Shown here piece after piece: positions 1 to 10,640 of a DNA stretch of 64,000 nt; within the stretch, counting starts at the first letter, position 1, and every line of letters begins with the position of its first letter. The DNA is from Selaginella moellendorffii (Eukaryota > Streptophyta > Lycopodiopsida > Selaginellales > Selaginellaceae). A program made the translations under genes and the position numbers. Where the stretch lies: assembly GCF_000143415.4 (NCBI RefSeq), contig NW_003314289.1, positions 996,402-1,060,401 of the forward strand, written 5' to 3'. Below the pieces are notes generated by a model that made no database searches, was not told the DNA's origin, and saw only the letters and a list, made by a program, of their open reading frames with translations.

Positions 1-1767
1 GAGTGTCTCGTAAGGCTTCTTTCCAAGGTACTTCATCAAAGCTCCAAGCCCGATCGACTTGTTTCCTAGATGATCAAAGACATCGAAGTTAAAACGGAAA
101 TCAAAGAATGTGAAAACTTACCAACATCCACAAAGACATCTGCATTCGGCAAAAAACAAGACACGAGGAAACGTTTAGAGCACAGGAAAAAAACTGTCGA
201 GAAACTGTACATACCACTGCCTCCGTTAAAAGCACAAAACGGTAGCTTGGACTCCACCAGATGGACTTGAACAGTCAAAGCCATCTCCTCCAGAACCTGA
301 TAAAATAGGAATGAATCAGTAACCAACAACACAAACCTTTGGCTACCTCGTAAATCGTCGAGACTTTGGGGATGACTCCGACGGCCCTTGGCTTCCGCAC
401 AAAATGAACTGGCAAATTCAAGCGTGCGGAGGCCGACTGGAGAGCGCCCTGGGCTTCATCAAGGAGTTCTTCGATTCCCTCTTCCGACCACTCTAGCATA
501 TCTTTCGACTTCCACATGTCGTCTGGGACAAACTCGAGCCGGTACTTGTTGTTCACCCGGAGGAGATAGTTGCATTCTCCTCCCATGACTTGAAAGTACC
601 TGGTGACTCTGGAAGCAAGCTCAAGCTCTTCGAAGGCTGAAAGCAGTCCAGAAAATCGGTCCTCGAATTTTGTAGGATCTCCCGGATAGCCTGCACGCAC
701 AACGTAGTAAATACAAGTTCTTTTTATCGAAAGAACTTCACCATACCAGCTGCTGTGAGAATCGCAACGTGAATACCACGTTGCATTAGCTTGATAATGT
801 GCGCGATCATCTTGTTATCGCGCTCGATGTGGTGACCATCGGAGTAAATGGTACCATCGGCATCAAAAGTTACCAGTGCCAGTTTTTCAGCAATAGCATG
901 AACCTGTGGAAACGAAAGTTTAACGCAGGGAAGAAAGAAGAAAGAGTTTCTTTGCCGACCTGTGCGATGTTTATGACATGACGAATCTCTGCAAAGTTTG
1001 GAGGCACGTATCTTCTCCTCGAGAGAGACGCAAATTCATCGTACTCATGGAAAGCTCGGACGAGAGGCAAAGGTGTGTAGAACCTCCCGACGGAAGGAAT
1101 CAATCTGCTCAGCGTGCTACGCATGGGATCTTCGCTGTGTTCTTTGATCCATCTCTCCATTTTCTCCATCACCTACACCACGCAAAGAAAAAAAAAAAAA
1201 CAATCGATAAGAGAAAAATCAATGGTGTGGTCCATCGAAAGAAATATCTTCTCTTCACTCTTCTCGCCAGAGTACCTGGATGGGAGAATGCGTGGAATGG
1301 AGCGAGATGATAAACTCGATGAGCCCATCTTGCTCCTTCAATCGACCTTTGCGCCGCAAGACGTGAGCATCAGTGACGCTGCTAGCTCGCGAGACGTGAG
1401 CGTCCTCCAGCACCTCCCTACTGAGCAGCATGCTCCATCGCATCTTGTGCTCGGACGATCTGACCTCTGGATCCCCGCCATCGCCTTGTTCTTGCGATAT
1501 TTCGACCCCATTCCCTGCTGGCGCCGGCTCCTCCGCCCGGATTTTCTCCAGCCGCTGATTCAGATCCACGCCGCCGGCGCTCTCCACGCCCACGGCATTT
1601 GAGATCGAGCACACCGAGCAGCGCTGCCGCCGCTTCCTCGCCAAGAAGATCTGGAAACACTGCGATTTGAGGCCGATTTGGGGGATACATTTGCCGGTGA
1701 ATGCTGTGTGGAGTGTATCGACGCCGCGCCCGCCGCCGGGAGAGGCCTGGATCACAGCGAGCGCCAT
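1..1767 (-). CDS. ISN1: IMP-specific 5'-nucleotidase, 5' part (exons 1-7, runs off window)
   Basis: The spliced minus-strand reading matches the ISN1 family, which hydrolyses IMP to inosine in purine turnover. Exons that join in frame: 1767-1276, 1172-960, 903-747, 690-347, 296-215, 139-122 and 65 to beyond base 1. The HAD-type nucleophile motif DADGT lies in exon 3 (TFDADGTIYSDG). Other family-like blocks are RRYVPPNFAEIRHVIN (exon 2), GYPGDPTKFEDRFSGL (exon 4) and DVFVDVGNKSIGLGALMKYL (exons 6-7). The ATG at 1767 gives a variable ~160-residue leader, whose first part could be an organelle-targeting or disordered region. An earlier in-frame Met at 1863 is possible. The C-terminal end is outside the window. 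Two degenerate fragments of this gene recur at 57.3-58.0 kb. Family and splice phases are read from the sequence; the IMP specificity is family knowledge. Confidence 0.86.
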
Positions 1768-1947
1768 GACCAGCTGGAGCAAAGGGTTTAGGGTTCTTGG
1801 CGGCCATATATCACAAAATAGAGAATATTCTCTTACAGCTATTGGGAATCTAAGGATAAGCACTCCAGCTAGTGGGGAAGATAGAATTCACACGTTGTAT
1901 CCATTGGCATGTGCGAATGCTTCTTTAGTACACTACATCTTTTGTAA

Positions 1948-2215
1948 AGTCTTGCCAGTTCCCAAAGTTCTATCCACATCCACCAAATTTTAATCGATGA
2001 ACACTCTACATTGAAAAATTTTCATACCTTTCTGCGATTTCCTCGTGTTGCTGGAATGTTGCTATTTTTTCTTGCGCGTTTTGACCTTACCACCCATTTT
2101 CACCTCCAAACCTTGGCAGCATCTCGCTGATGATTTAAAGATTATCAAAGTGAAGGTACTTGATAAGGAAGAATAAATCCAGCTAATCCACAGCAAGATA
2201 CCTTAGAAGAGTCAC
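1948..2215 (-). pseudogene. Fragment of TLDc-domain gene (3' end copy)
   Basis: This stretch copies the 3' end of the TLDc gene at 29.68-30.1 kb. It shares the block reading TCTTGCCAGTTCCCAAAG, the block encoding AGFILPYQ, and the intron sequence between them. Because introns are retained, the copy arose at DNA level and not from an mRNA. It lacks the rest of the gene and is not expected to encode anything. It lies directly upstream of the ISN1 start. Confidence 0.75.
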
Positions 2216-2453
2216 CTGAAAAGAAATGTCAATCCATGTCCATGTCTATGTTGCTTAATATTCATCTCTTTTTGGCGTCGCAATATGATAATCAGCATCT
2301 GAAATTCGATGCCAAGTAAAAACTACGGATTTTGCGATAAAACACGATATTGGATATATCAAACGCGATGTTAGATACATTATAGGATTCTGGTTCCTTG
2401 TTCATCTCTAACAAGGTGCCACTTTATAGAGCGCGAGAAGCCACAGGCACTGA
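2216..2453. other. Short intergenic stretch
   Basis: No gene, RNA or repeat was recognised here. It separates the TLDc fragment from the 3' end of the first RS-family gene. Confidence 0.5.
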
Positions 2454-3521
2454 TCAGTGGTATTTTCTGACGATCCCCCTCAGGTACTCCCAGCCTCCAC
2501 TCTGATACGCGAAGTCCTGCAGCGATTCATCCAGGCATTCTTCCTCGAGTTGAGAGCAACTCTGGCTTGTTATGTGCCACACCCTGAAAGGAACGTCACG
2601 GGTTCTGTCCACTGCCCGGCGCTCCACAAACAGCTGCTGTAGACCAGCGTGGTCTTTCCTGAGCAGCTCAACAAACTTGGTGTTGCCACACACGAAAACA
2701 ATCCTGAAGCAGCTAGCGTCTACGTCGAAGTCAGTGGCTGCTTCTGCAAACAGCTGAGCCGACTCCACACATTCCGCATCATCCTGCTGGCCATGGAGCT
2801 TGAGCCATTCCGGAATAACCTGCGAGCACAAAGAAGAAGAATCAATACTATCGATCAAGTAGAAACCTTCTTCATTGAAAATCACCTTCTTGCCTCGGGT
2901 TGGCAGCATCGCCTTGAGTCGCCCAAACAATGTAATCACCCTCCAGCCCGGTACCTGGTCGTAGTTGTGGTGCACGAACAAGGCACCGAGGCGGAGACGC
3001 TTGGCCACCCAGGCGCCCAGCTCCGTTCCTCGGAGGTGAGCATCGTTGAGCATCTGGTAGGCAGCCTTGTCGCACACGAAGATGTCGCTCGTCTTCCCAT
3101 CCTCGTCCAGAGGAGGGGCCCTGTTACGAACTGGAAAGAAGCCATACTTCATAGCCTCCACCTCGTCAAGTCCGCTGGGGTGGAGCTTGCCTGGAATGGG
3201 AACCCAGCCAGTGGCCTCCTCCTTCTCCTCCGTGCATGGACGCCTTGGGGAGGCGTCGCCCCTGCTGCTGCGCCTGCGCTTGGGGCTCCTGGAACGCGGC
3301 ATCTCGCCCGAGCGTGGCCTGCGGGAGCTAGAGGCATCCATTCTATCGCCGTGCCTGCGCTTGCCCGAGCGTCGCCTGCGCAAGCTAGAGTCATCCATTC
3401 CATGGTCGTCCCTGCTGCTAAGCCAGCGCTTTGGGAGCCCAGGTGGCCTGCGATCCCGAGGCCCGCGCTCTGGCCTGGCAATTGCGTGAACGTTGCCTTC
3501 GCGCCTCGTCGTCCTACCCAT
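2454..3521 (-). CDS. RS-family protein, copy 1 (unknown function, intact 355-aa frame)
   Basis: This is a single open frame of 355 codons. Residues ~1-100 are rich in Arg, Ser and Pro, with RS and SPKRRR runs resembling the low-complexity arms of splicing factors and implying nuclear location. Residues ~105-355 form a conserved unit that I do not recognise. It starts near TGWVPIPGKLHP and includes KYGFFPVRN, HHNYDQVPGWRVITLFG, IPEWLKLHGQQDDAE, VFVCGNTKF, DVPFRVWHI and a C-terminal LEEECLDES...YQSGGW. No catalytic signature or transmembrane segment is evident. Four more copies lie at 13.2, 16.0, 22.4 and 28.7 kb, and they agree far better in the C-terminal unit than in the RS arm. Conservation of an open frame between copies 1 and 4 suggests past selection on the protein. 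Whether it is a host gene or a transposon-borne ORF is unsettled. Confidence 0.6.
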   Translation of the reverse strand: MGRTTRREGNVHAIARPERGPRDRRPPGLPKRWLSSRDDHGMDDSSLRRRRSGKRRHGDRMDASSSRRPRSGEMPRSRSPKRRRSSRGDASPRRPCTEEKEEATGWVPIPGKLHPSGLDEVEAMKYGFFPVRNRAPPLDEDGKTSDIFVCDKAAYQMLNDAHLRGTELGAWVAKRLRLGALFVHHNYDQVPGWRVITLFGRLKAMLPTRGKKVIFNEEGFYLIDSIDSSSLCSQVIPEWLKLHGQQDDAECVESAQLFAEAATDFDVDASCFRIVFVCGNTKFVELLRKDHAGLQQLFVERRAVDRTRDVPFRVWHITSQSCSQLEEECLDESLQDFAYQSGGWEYLRGIVRKYH

Positions 3522-3540
3522 GCCCTAATCTCCGAGGTTA

Positions 3541-4495
3541 GGGCTGTTTGATGATTAGGAGTTAGAACTTGACGGTGATTCTGATGCCTTAATTTCTACA
3601 TCGTTTGGCAGCGAGTGCATTCTTGGATTCGCTACTGCACTTTGTTTGAATTTCACAGCAGCGTTTTCCTTGGAACAAATGAAATCAAAGGTTATCTAGC
3701 AGCCTTTTGGATTGAAGCCTTGTGGATGCACAATCCACAATGCAGTTTCAAGTGGCAACAAACAGCATCTAAGAACTCGAGAGTTGTGCATGAGAGTTGT
3801 GCAATCAAGGTGAAGATTGCCATCCAAAGAACCCTAAACAGCAGCAAAGTCCCAGTAATCTTGCAGAATACCTAGTATGTCTCCATAGAAGAAAGGAAAT
3901 TGACTGGTAGCTGCTGGACTAGCAAACAATTTTCAACTTCTCCATTGGCAGAGGTTTGTTGCATTAATATTTTCTATCTAGAGACATCACTGTTTTTGGT
4001 TTTGGATGGTGAAGGTTATGACAAGGGAAGAATTAGACATCTGGAAAAATACTCCCTAAGTTTCTTGTAAGAGAACTTTACTTCTCTTTTGTTCTACTTC
4101 CTGTCTATATTCTGAAACGGTTTGACAGGTGCAAAATGGTTGCTTGTGGCTATTCACAACAAAAATATGGAAAGTATGAGTGTATTTTCTCACATCAGCA
4201 GCCACACACACGAGGCAATTGCTGGTAAAGCTCTTTCCATTCTTCTATAAGCGTTTTGTGTTTAGTTTTTTATTGAAATAGTGAAGTTATGAATTTGAAA
4301 CAAATTAGCAAAGAAAGTTAACATGCTCTCCTTGTGTATGCTTCTCTAGGTATGGTCTAGTAGAAGTGTAAGCATATTGACACTTATTTCGTTTTAGTTG
4401 ATAAATTCATCACAGTTTTGGTAACCACTTGTGAGATTTCAAAGCAGCTGCTATCTATAAGTGAGACATAGTGGCTTTTCTCACTAATACTAGTT
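3541..4495. repeat. 5' flank shared between RS-family copies
   Basis: There is no gene here. The part around 3650-3780 recurs upstream of RS copy 2 (14490-14640); both contain CCTTGGAACAAATGAAAT and TGTGGATGCACAATCCAC. The part around 4070-4490 recurs at 9090-9520. Sharing of flanks shows that the RS genes were duplicated together with surrounding DNA. Confidence 0.7.
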
Positions 4496-4498
4496 TGA

Positions 4499-6360
4499 GT
4501 GGTCTATACTACACTAATATGATAATTTGATTATTTTATACTTTTGATGTGCACAAATAAAACCTTAACTTAAGGTGTAAATAATTTTTTAACAAACTAA
4601 AAATAACTTTCTATTAACTCTCTTTTATTATTTTACTTCTTATCTATATTCAAAAATGGTTTGATAAGCAAAAAATGGTTATTATTAATGGTTCCTTTGT
4701 TTATATTTTTTTCTTGCAAATTTAGCTTTAGACCTCCCCTAATATCGAAGATTAAAGCATTAGCAGAATGGACAGATGGCCTATCAACCAAGACGACCAT
4801 GGAATGGATCACAGGCCAGAGCTTATTCTGAATGAGTATATTTAATAAAAAATTTATTTCTAAAATAAAACACTTAATTAATTTTTTTAAGTATACAATT
4901 TTGAAAAACCTTGTTTAATAAGTTTTTTTATAAGTGATAATATTGATAGCAAATTCTTTAATATTTTACTACTAAGTAATATATTTTATGAAAACATTTA
5001 AATTTCCATCAAAGAATGTTATGAGAATGATCCCATGAGAATGATCTTAGAATGTTATGAGAATGATCCCAGAAATTATCACCGTGTACGATTTATAATA
5101 AAATGATTTTATGAACACAAACGAAGAATTTTATAACAGAATTGAAAGAACAAAAACTTAACTGCCAAACTTGAGCAAAATTATTTCTCAATTATACTGA
5201 ATATCTCCTTTAAATACTGAGTTATACCACTTATATATTATTCTCTTTCACAAAAATTCATTCAACAATATTATATATATTTAATATATGATATAATTTA
5301 TTAAAACTTTCATTAAACTTTCATTACAATAGGCTTTTTATTATTATTTGCAAGAAGCATGCAATTTCCAAATGCCTACATAATTTTGAATTTAATATAT
5401 ATTAATTTTTATAATCTACAACACTCACTATATCTTTGGGATGTTTTGAAAAATCAAATTTTTTGTTAAAATAAATATTATATAAATACCACTATATCTT
5501 TGGGATGTTTTGAAAGATCAAAATACATGGTGTGTTAATAATAATAAATTTTAAATTTCAAAGGCACTAAAAGCTATGAAGATTCTTTCCTTCTTGGAAT
5601 GGAAAATCAACACTAAAATTAATATATACTAAATGGGAATAAAAAACAAAAATAATTTTCTTATGTTAGTATATGGATTGCAAGCACTTCCCAGATCATG
5701 TTACTTTGAGCTTCCATACAAAAACTTTCTAGGAATCAAGACCAAGGTGAAAGCTCCGAAATTGTGACGAATTTATCAACTAAAACGAATATAACATCCT
5801 GGGATCATTCTCATAATATTCTTTGATGGAAATTTAAATGTTTTCATAAAATATATCACTTAGTACTAAAAAATTAAAGAATTTGCTGTCACTATTATCA
5901 CTTTTAAAAAACTTAATAAACAACGTTTTTCAAATTTTTATACATAAAAAAATTTAATTAAGGTTTTTATTTTAGAAATAAAATTTTTATTAAGTATACT
6001 CATTCAGAATAAGCTCTGGCCTACGATGCATTCCATAGTTATCTCGGCTGATAGGCTGCCTGTCCATTCTGCTAATGCCTTAATTTTCGATATTAGGGGA
6101 AGTTTGAAGCTAAATTTACAAGAAAAAAAATATAAACAAAAGAACCATTCATAGTAATTATTTTGTGCTTATCAAACCATTTCCGAATATAGATAAGAAG
6201 TAAAATAATAAAAGAGAGTTAATAGAAAGTTATTTTTAGTATGGTATTTGCATTAAAAAATTATTTACACATGTAAGTCCCACTTAAGTTAAAGTTTTAT
6301 TTGTGGACATCAAAAGTATAAAATAATCAGATTATCATATTAGTGTAGTATAGACCATTT
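4499..6360. repeat. Large fold-back (inverted-repeat) element
   Basis: Two arms of about 550 bp, ~4499-5050 and ~5795-6360, are diverged reverse complements with a ~750 bp spacer. Matching blocks include TGGTCTATACTACACTAATA against its complement near 6340, the CTCATTCAGAATAAGCTCTG block at ~5998 against ~4830, and the block around TTCTTTGATGGAAATTTAAA. The arms contain a degraded version of the RS-gene 5' end (CATTCCAT...CTAATGCC...). The spacer at ~5619-5700 resembles the 3' flank of RS copy 4 (near 22240-22320). No transposase is present. A MITE-like deletion derivative is likely. Confidence 0.75.
5426..5525 (+). repeat. 64-bp tandem duplication inside fold-back spacer
   Basis: The block CACTATATCTTTGGGATG occurs at 5426 and again at 5490, followed in both cases by TTTTGAAA and ATCAAA. 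A reverse-complement relative (ATCCCAAAGATATAGTGGG) occurs near 12430. Confidence 0.7.
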
Positions 6361-6902
6361 TTTATTTTTAAAAGTATGAAGCTTCAGATTTATTAATTAT
6401 TAGAATTAACTTAATTTTTATAGTATAAAAAGTTAAAATTAAATATAAATTGAATCAAATTAATAACATTTGATCAAATAAGAATTGATATCATATTGTG
6501 AGTTCATGCACTCACAATATTAATTTGAAATAATATATATGCTTATTATTTAGGACCTTTGATCTGAGCATGACAATTGACAAAAAGTTATTCATTTGAA
6601 GAAGAAATTATAGAAAAAAAGTAAGTTGATAGAAAAAGATTTAATAGCACAAGTTATTCATTTGAAGAAATTATAGAAAGAGAGAAATTTGATAGAAGAA
6701 TTAAAAAATATCCAAATTAGTAACTATTAATTTTTTACAAAAGGAATAAATATATAAAATAAATTGAATTACTTATAAGGTCCTTGGCGAGTTGTTGAAG
6801 GGTATCCACTTTCCAATATCATCCAGAAGTTCCTCACCTATATTGTTTCTAAAAAATCATCTAAAGAGTCATTAATGCCACTCATAAACAAAATCCATTA
6901 AA
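6361..6902. other. AT-rich intergenic DNA
   Basis: Very AT-rich with no usable frame. An internal imperfect repeat, GTTATTCATTTGAAGAA, occurs twice at ~6588 and ~6653. Nothing else was recognised. Confidence 0.5.
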
Positions 6903-7052
6903 CAAGATTAAACAAGTATTAAAATATTAAAGAATTTGCTATCACTATTGTCACTTATAAAAAACTTATTAAACAAGGTTTTTCAAAATTGTATACATAA
7001 AAAAATTTAATTAAGGTTTTTATTTTAGAAGTAAAAGTTTTATCAAGTATAC

Positions 7053-8871
7053 TGTGAGACACAAAATCCCTAGGCCCCAAAGTGGAGCCGGAAGGGCGCC
7101 ACATGGTAGTGGCCGAAGCGAGAGCCAAACGAGCGTAACACGTTTGGACCAAAAGCTCTGACTTGAAAAGTCAAGAGCGGGAGTGGAACTCCCAACGAAG
7201 TGCTCGAGGAACGAGCACGAAGCGAGCAAAAGGTGAGGCTCCAAAAAGGGACCCAAAAGGACCAACACATGACACGTGGGAGTGTCCGAGATGGACCCGA
7301 GATGGAGTCCGAGATGGAGTCCGAAGTGGAGTCCGAGGTGGATCTGAGATGGACCCGAGTTGGAGTCCGAAGTGGAGTCCGAGATGGAGTCCGAGATGGA
7401 GTCCGAGGTGGACCCGAGATGGACCCGAGTTGGAGTCCGAAGTGGAGTCCGAGATGGAGTCCGAGATGGAGTCCAAGGTGGACCCGAGATGGACCCGAGC
7501 TGGAGTCCGAAGTGGAGTCCGAGATGGACCCGAGATGGAGTCCGAGATGGAGTCCGAGGTGGACCCGAGATGGACCCGAAATGGAGTCCGAGATGGAGTC
7601 CGAGATGGACCCGAGATGGAGTCCGAGATGGATCCCGAGATGGACCCGAGATGGACCCGAGATGGACCCGAGATGGAGTCCGAGATGGAGTCCGAGATGG
7701 AGTCCGAGATGGAGTCCGAGATGGAGTCCGAAGTCGAGACCGAGACCGAGACCGAGACCGAGATCGGGACCGAGACCGAGACCGAGGCCAAGGCCGAGAC
7801 CGAGCCCGAGCACGAGTCCGAGTCCGAATCCGAGTCCGAGTCCGAGTCCGAGTCCGAGTCCGAGTCCGGAGCCTGAGAGGGTGAAAGCCCAAAGCGTTCG
7901 TCTCCCAAACCCTGGGGGGTTTGGTGAGCTCCAAAAGTATAGTAGGGGGAGGACTGCAGTGGAGCCAGTTTGGCCAGGAAAGGCCAGTTTGGCCCAGGAA
8001 GGCCGGACCCAGTGTTGGGTGATGAGCTGCCCACTGGGAAGTCCAAGACTAGAGTGAACACAGACCGACAAGCGGGGTAGCTTGGTGAAGTGTTCAAGAG
8101 CCGGCTCTAGTTCCCCCGGGAGATCGACTGGCCGATGCTCCCAGTCCAAGTGTGGGTGGCACTACCTACTTAGATACCTGGTGTGGCTCAACGGAACCCG
8201 CTCTAAGCCCATGGCTAGAGCACCCAAGGGCAGAAGGCGAGGAGAGTACTAAGGTGGCTCGCATAAGGCCACGGTGTTCCGAAATGTTGTCCCAAAGGCT
8301 CAGACTGTGGAAAGGAAGAGGAGCAGTCCTCTGGGGTAGTGACCAAGGACACAGTCGTGTGGTGAGGAAGTCCCAGAGGACCGTGGGACTTAGTGGTTGG
8401 GCCTGTGGGTCTCGATCTAGTGGCAGTGTTGGCAAACACGGCCAAGGGCAGAAAGAGACTTAGTGGGGACTGACAGAGGGATATTGGGGAAGGCTATTTC
8501 CCTTGTCGGTGGGCATCCTAAGGATGCTAAGGAGTGGATCTGAGATGACCACTCACGGATGGTTTGCCTAGTCTTGGAGAGCCAAGACGGTGATGCAAGT
8601 GGTGTTGGACTACCAGTGTGGCAAAGGTGATTGGGCATGGCCTTAGCGTAACGGGCTACTATGTCGGTGGTACCTTTGAGTGTTGGTCATGGGATCGGAC
8701 ACGTGGAGCACTTGGACCAAGTGCAAGTGTTGAGTGGCATGGATGCCATTCTCGGGGCTAGCAAGTCCCAAGTCCTGAATTGGACTTATGGAGGTTGTGA
8801 ATGAGACTCCTCCAAGTGGTTAGAGGTGTGGTTAAGTGACTAAAGTAGAATGGAAAATTTAGTCGCTTACA
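7053..8871. mobile_element. Solo-LTR-like insertion with 5-bp target duplication
   Basis: The insertion begins TGTGAGACAC and ends GTCGCTTACA (TG...CA termini), and is flanked by a perfect 5-bp direct repeat TATAC at 7048-7052 and 8872-8876. The fold-back copy at ~5998 shows the empty site. No gag, pol or primer-binding site lies inside, so a solo LTR or non-autonomous LTR element is the best reading. The interior has a minisatellite and ~1 kb of GC-richer unique sequence unlike the AT-rich surroundings. Direction of transcription cannot be fixed. Confidence 0.8.
7282..7868 (+). repeat. Minisatellite of 11-, 12- and 6-bp units
   Basis: Tandem units GAGATGGAGTCC (12 bp) and GAGATGGACCC (11 bp) with AAG/TTG variants alternate irregularly. 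They grade into 6-bp units GAGACC and then GAGTCC at the right end. The array lies inside the LTR-like insertion. Long open frames on both strands are a by-product of the repeat and are not genes. Confidence 0.9.
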
Positions 8872-9090
8872 TATACTCATTCAAAATAAGCTCTAGCCTG
8901 CGATCCATTCCATGGTCATCTCGGCTAATAGGCCGCATATCCATTCTACTAATGCCCTAATCTTTTAGATTATGGGAGGTTTGAAGCTAGATTTGCAAGA
9001 ATAAAATATAAACAAAAGAACCATTCATAGTAACAATTTTGTGCTTATCAAACTGTTTCAGAAGATAGATAAAAAGTGAAATAAAAGAGA

Positions 9091-10140
9091 AGTAGAGTTC
9101 TTTTACAAAAATGCCACTTAAGGAAAATGGTTGCTTATGGTTGTTCACAACGAAAATATAAAAAGTATGAGTGTATTTTCTCACATCAGCAGCCACACAC
9201 ACGAGGCAATTGTTAGTAAAGCTCTTTTCATTCTTCTACAAAGTAAGTGTTCTGTGTTTAGTTTTTGATATGCTTTGAAACAGCTTCATTTGAAACAAAT
9301 TAGCAAAGCTGGCTTACATGCTCTCCTTGTGTATGCTTCTAGGAGGCCTCTAGGTATGGCCTTATAGAAGCGTAAGCATCCATTAGTACTTATGTAAATT
9401 TCATATTGACACTTCTTTTGTTTCAATTGATAAATTCGTCAGCCATTTGTTAGATTTCAAACTACATGTGAGATATGGTAGCTTTTCTCACTAATACTTT
9501 GAGTATAACAGTTCCATTCAATGAAGATGTCCAGCTCTTCAATTTTGTGTGTTTGTGATGCATATTTTGTTCTCTATGATGGGGGTGGCAGTGTCTTTTC
9601 TCTTGTGATACAAAAATTGTTTCAACTTTGTAGAAGTTGAGACAACTATAGGTACCTCTAATGTGTTATTTTGTCTAGAAAGCAAGCTCTACCAATTAGG
9701 TATTTATTTTCCTAGTAATAAGGAGATTGTTGCTGATTTAATGTTGAAATGGGAAGAAAAAGAACATACTTTGAACCCAAGAATAGATTAAAATGCCATG
9801 TAGACTATCTTGTACCCACAAAAAAAATGCAAGTCATCTTGCTCAAGCTTGGCAAGCAAGTTCCTAGTGTGTTCACCCAGTTATAATAAGTCACACTCCA
9901 TCAAGCTCGGCAGAACACGTCACGTCTTTATACCTGTCACGTCTTTATACCTGAGACACTAGAGGTATATCCTTTGTACATGCTCTTTTTTTGAGGGACG
10001 TTTGGATGAAGAAAGGCCTAACCCTAATCTGCAATCCGGGAATGCATCAGGGAGAGAGAGAGGAAAATTGAGTCAAATATCAACTAATATAAATCCTAAA
10101 AAAGAAGAAGTATATAAAGTCTAATGGTGTGCTTATTTAA
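9091..10140. repeat. Duplicate of 4.07-4.49 kb, then unassigned DNA
   Basis: Bases ~9120-9500 repeat ~4136-4480 in the same orientation (shared CAGCAGCCACACACACGAGG and CATGCTCTCCTTGTGTATGC). From ~9500 to 10140 there is only low-complexity AT-rich DNA with a short tandem TCACGTCTTTATACCTG pair near 9920-9950. No gene is seen. Confidence 0.6.
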
Positions 10141-10640
10141 TTGTTACTATTTAGGTATGGAACTCAAAGTACATTATCATTATGTTTTGCCACTGTCATT
10201 AGGGCCATCAATAAAATAAAGTGGGTTGGACACTTATAGCATTAACAAATTCATTGAATATAGTTAATTATTTGATATTTCAATTATAAAATCATGGTAA
10301 ATTTTTATATATGAAAATTGTATTAAAAATATAATATAAAGGTATTTCAATATATGTATGCTGTCTCACATTTGGATCATAAATACTGAGCTTAAACTAT
10401 ATTGTTAACATTGTTTTATTCTTTATAAAGCATTGTGATCAATCTATAAGTAAATGTATTATAAAGTATGAGCCTCCATGTGTTTCGAATTTGAATATCC
10501 TTGAAATATATTAAGTATTTATAAAAGTTGGGAGCTTGATATTCCATGTGCAATCAAGCTATTGGAAAATGTCAAAGGACAAGTTTCTCACTTCTAAAAT
10601 TAGGTAACCTCATGTTCCGAAAGACCTAGTTATAGAGAAA
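10141..10640 (+). repeat. Dispersed repeat, unit A
   Basis: This block recurs at ~12075-12975 in the same orientation (shared GAATATCCTTGAAATATAT, AACAAATTCATTGAATATA and TTGGATCAT). In the second copy its left part has been interrupted by a MITE. It is non-coding. Confidence 0.65.

Larger units (their letters stand above)
6903..9090 (+). repeat. Fold-back-arm repeat copy, split by an LTR-like insertion
   Basis: Bases ~6903-7052 and 8872-9090 together form one more copy of the arm seen at 5870-6170 (same orientation). The unbroken copy reads AAGTATACTCATTCAGAA; here the two halves are separated after TATAC by an 1819-bp insertion. The uninterrupted copy therefore gives the empty-site sequence. 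Confidence 0.8.

Noticed and set aside
2649-3551. 300-codon plus-strand frame opposite RS copy 1 (and similar ones opposite copies 2 and 4)
   Set aside because: Antisense shadow of the RS-family frame. The minus-strand product is the one conserved across copies with sensible domains.
7163-8149. Long open frames on both strands across the minisatellite (up to ~360 codons)
   Set aside because: They arise from the short tandem units, occur in nearly all frames and contain only repeats of Glu-Ser, Trp-Ser-Pro-Arg or Asp-Ser types.
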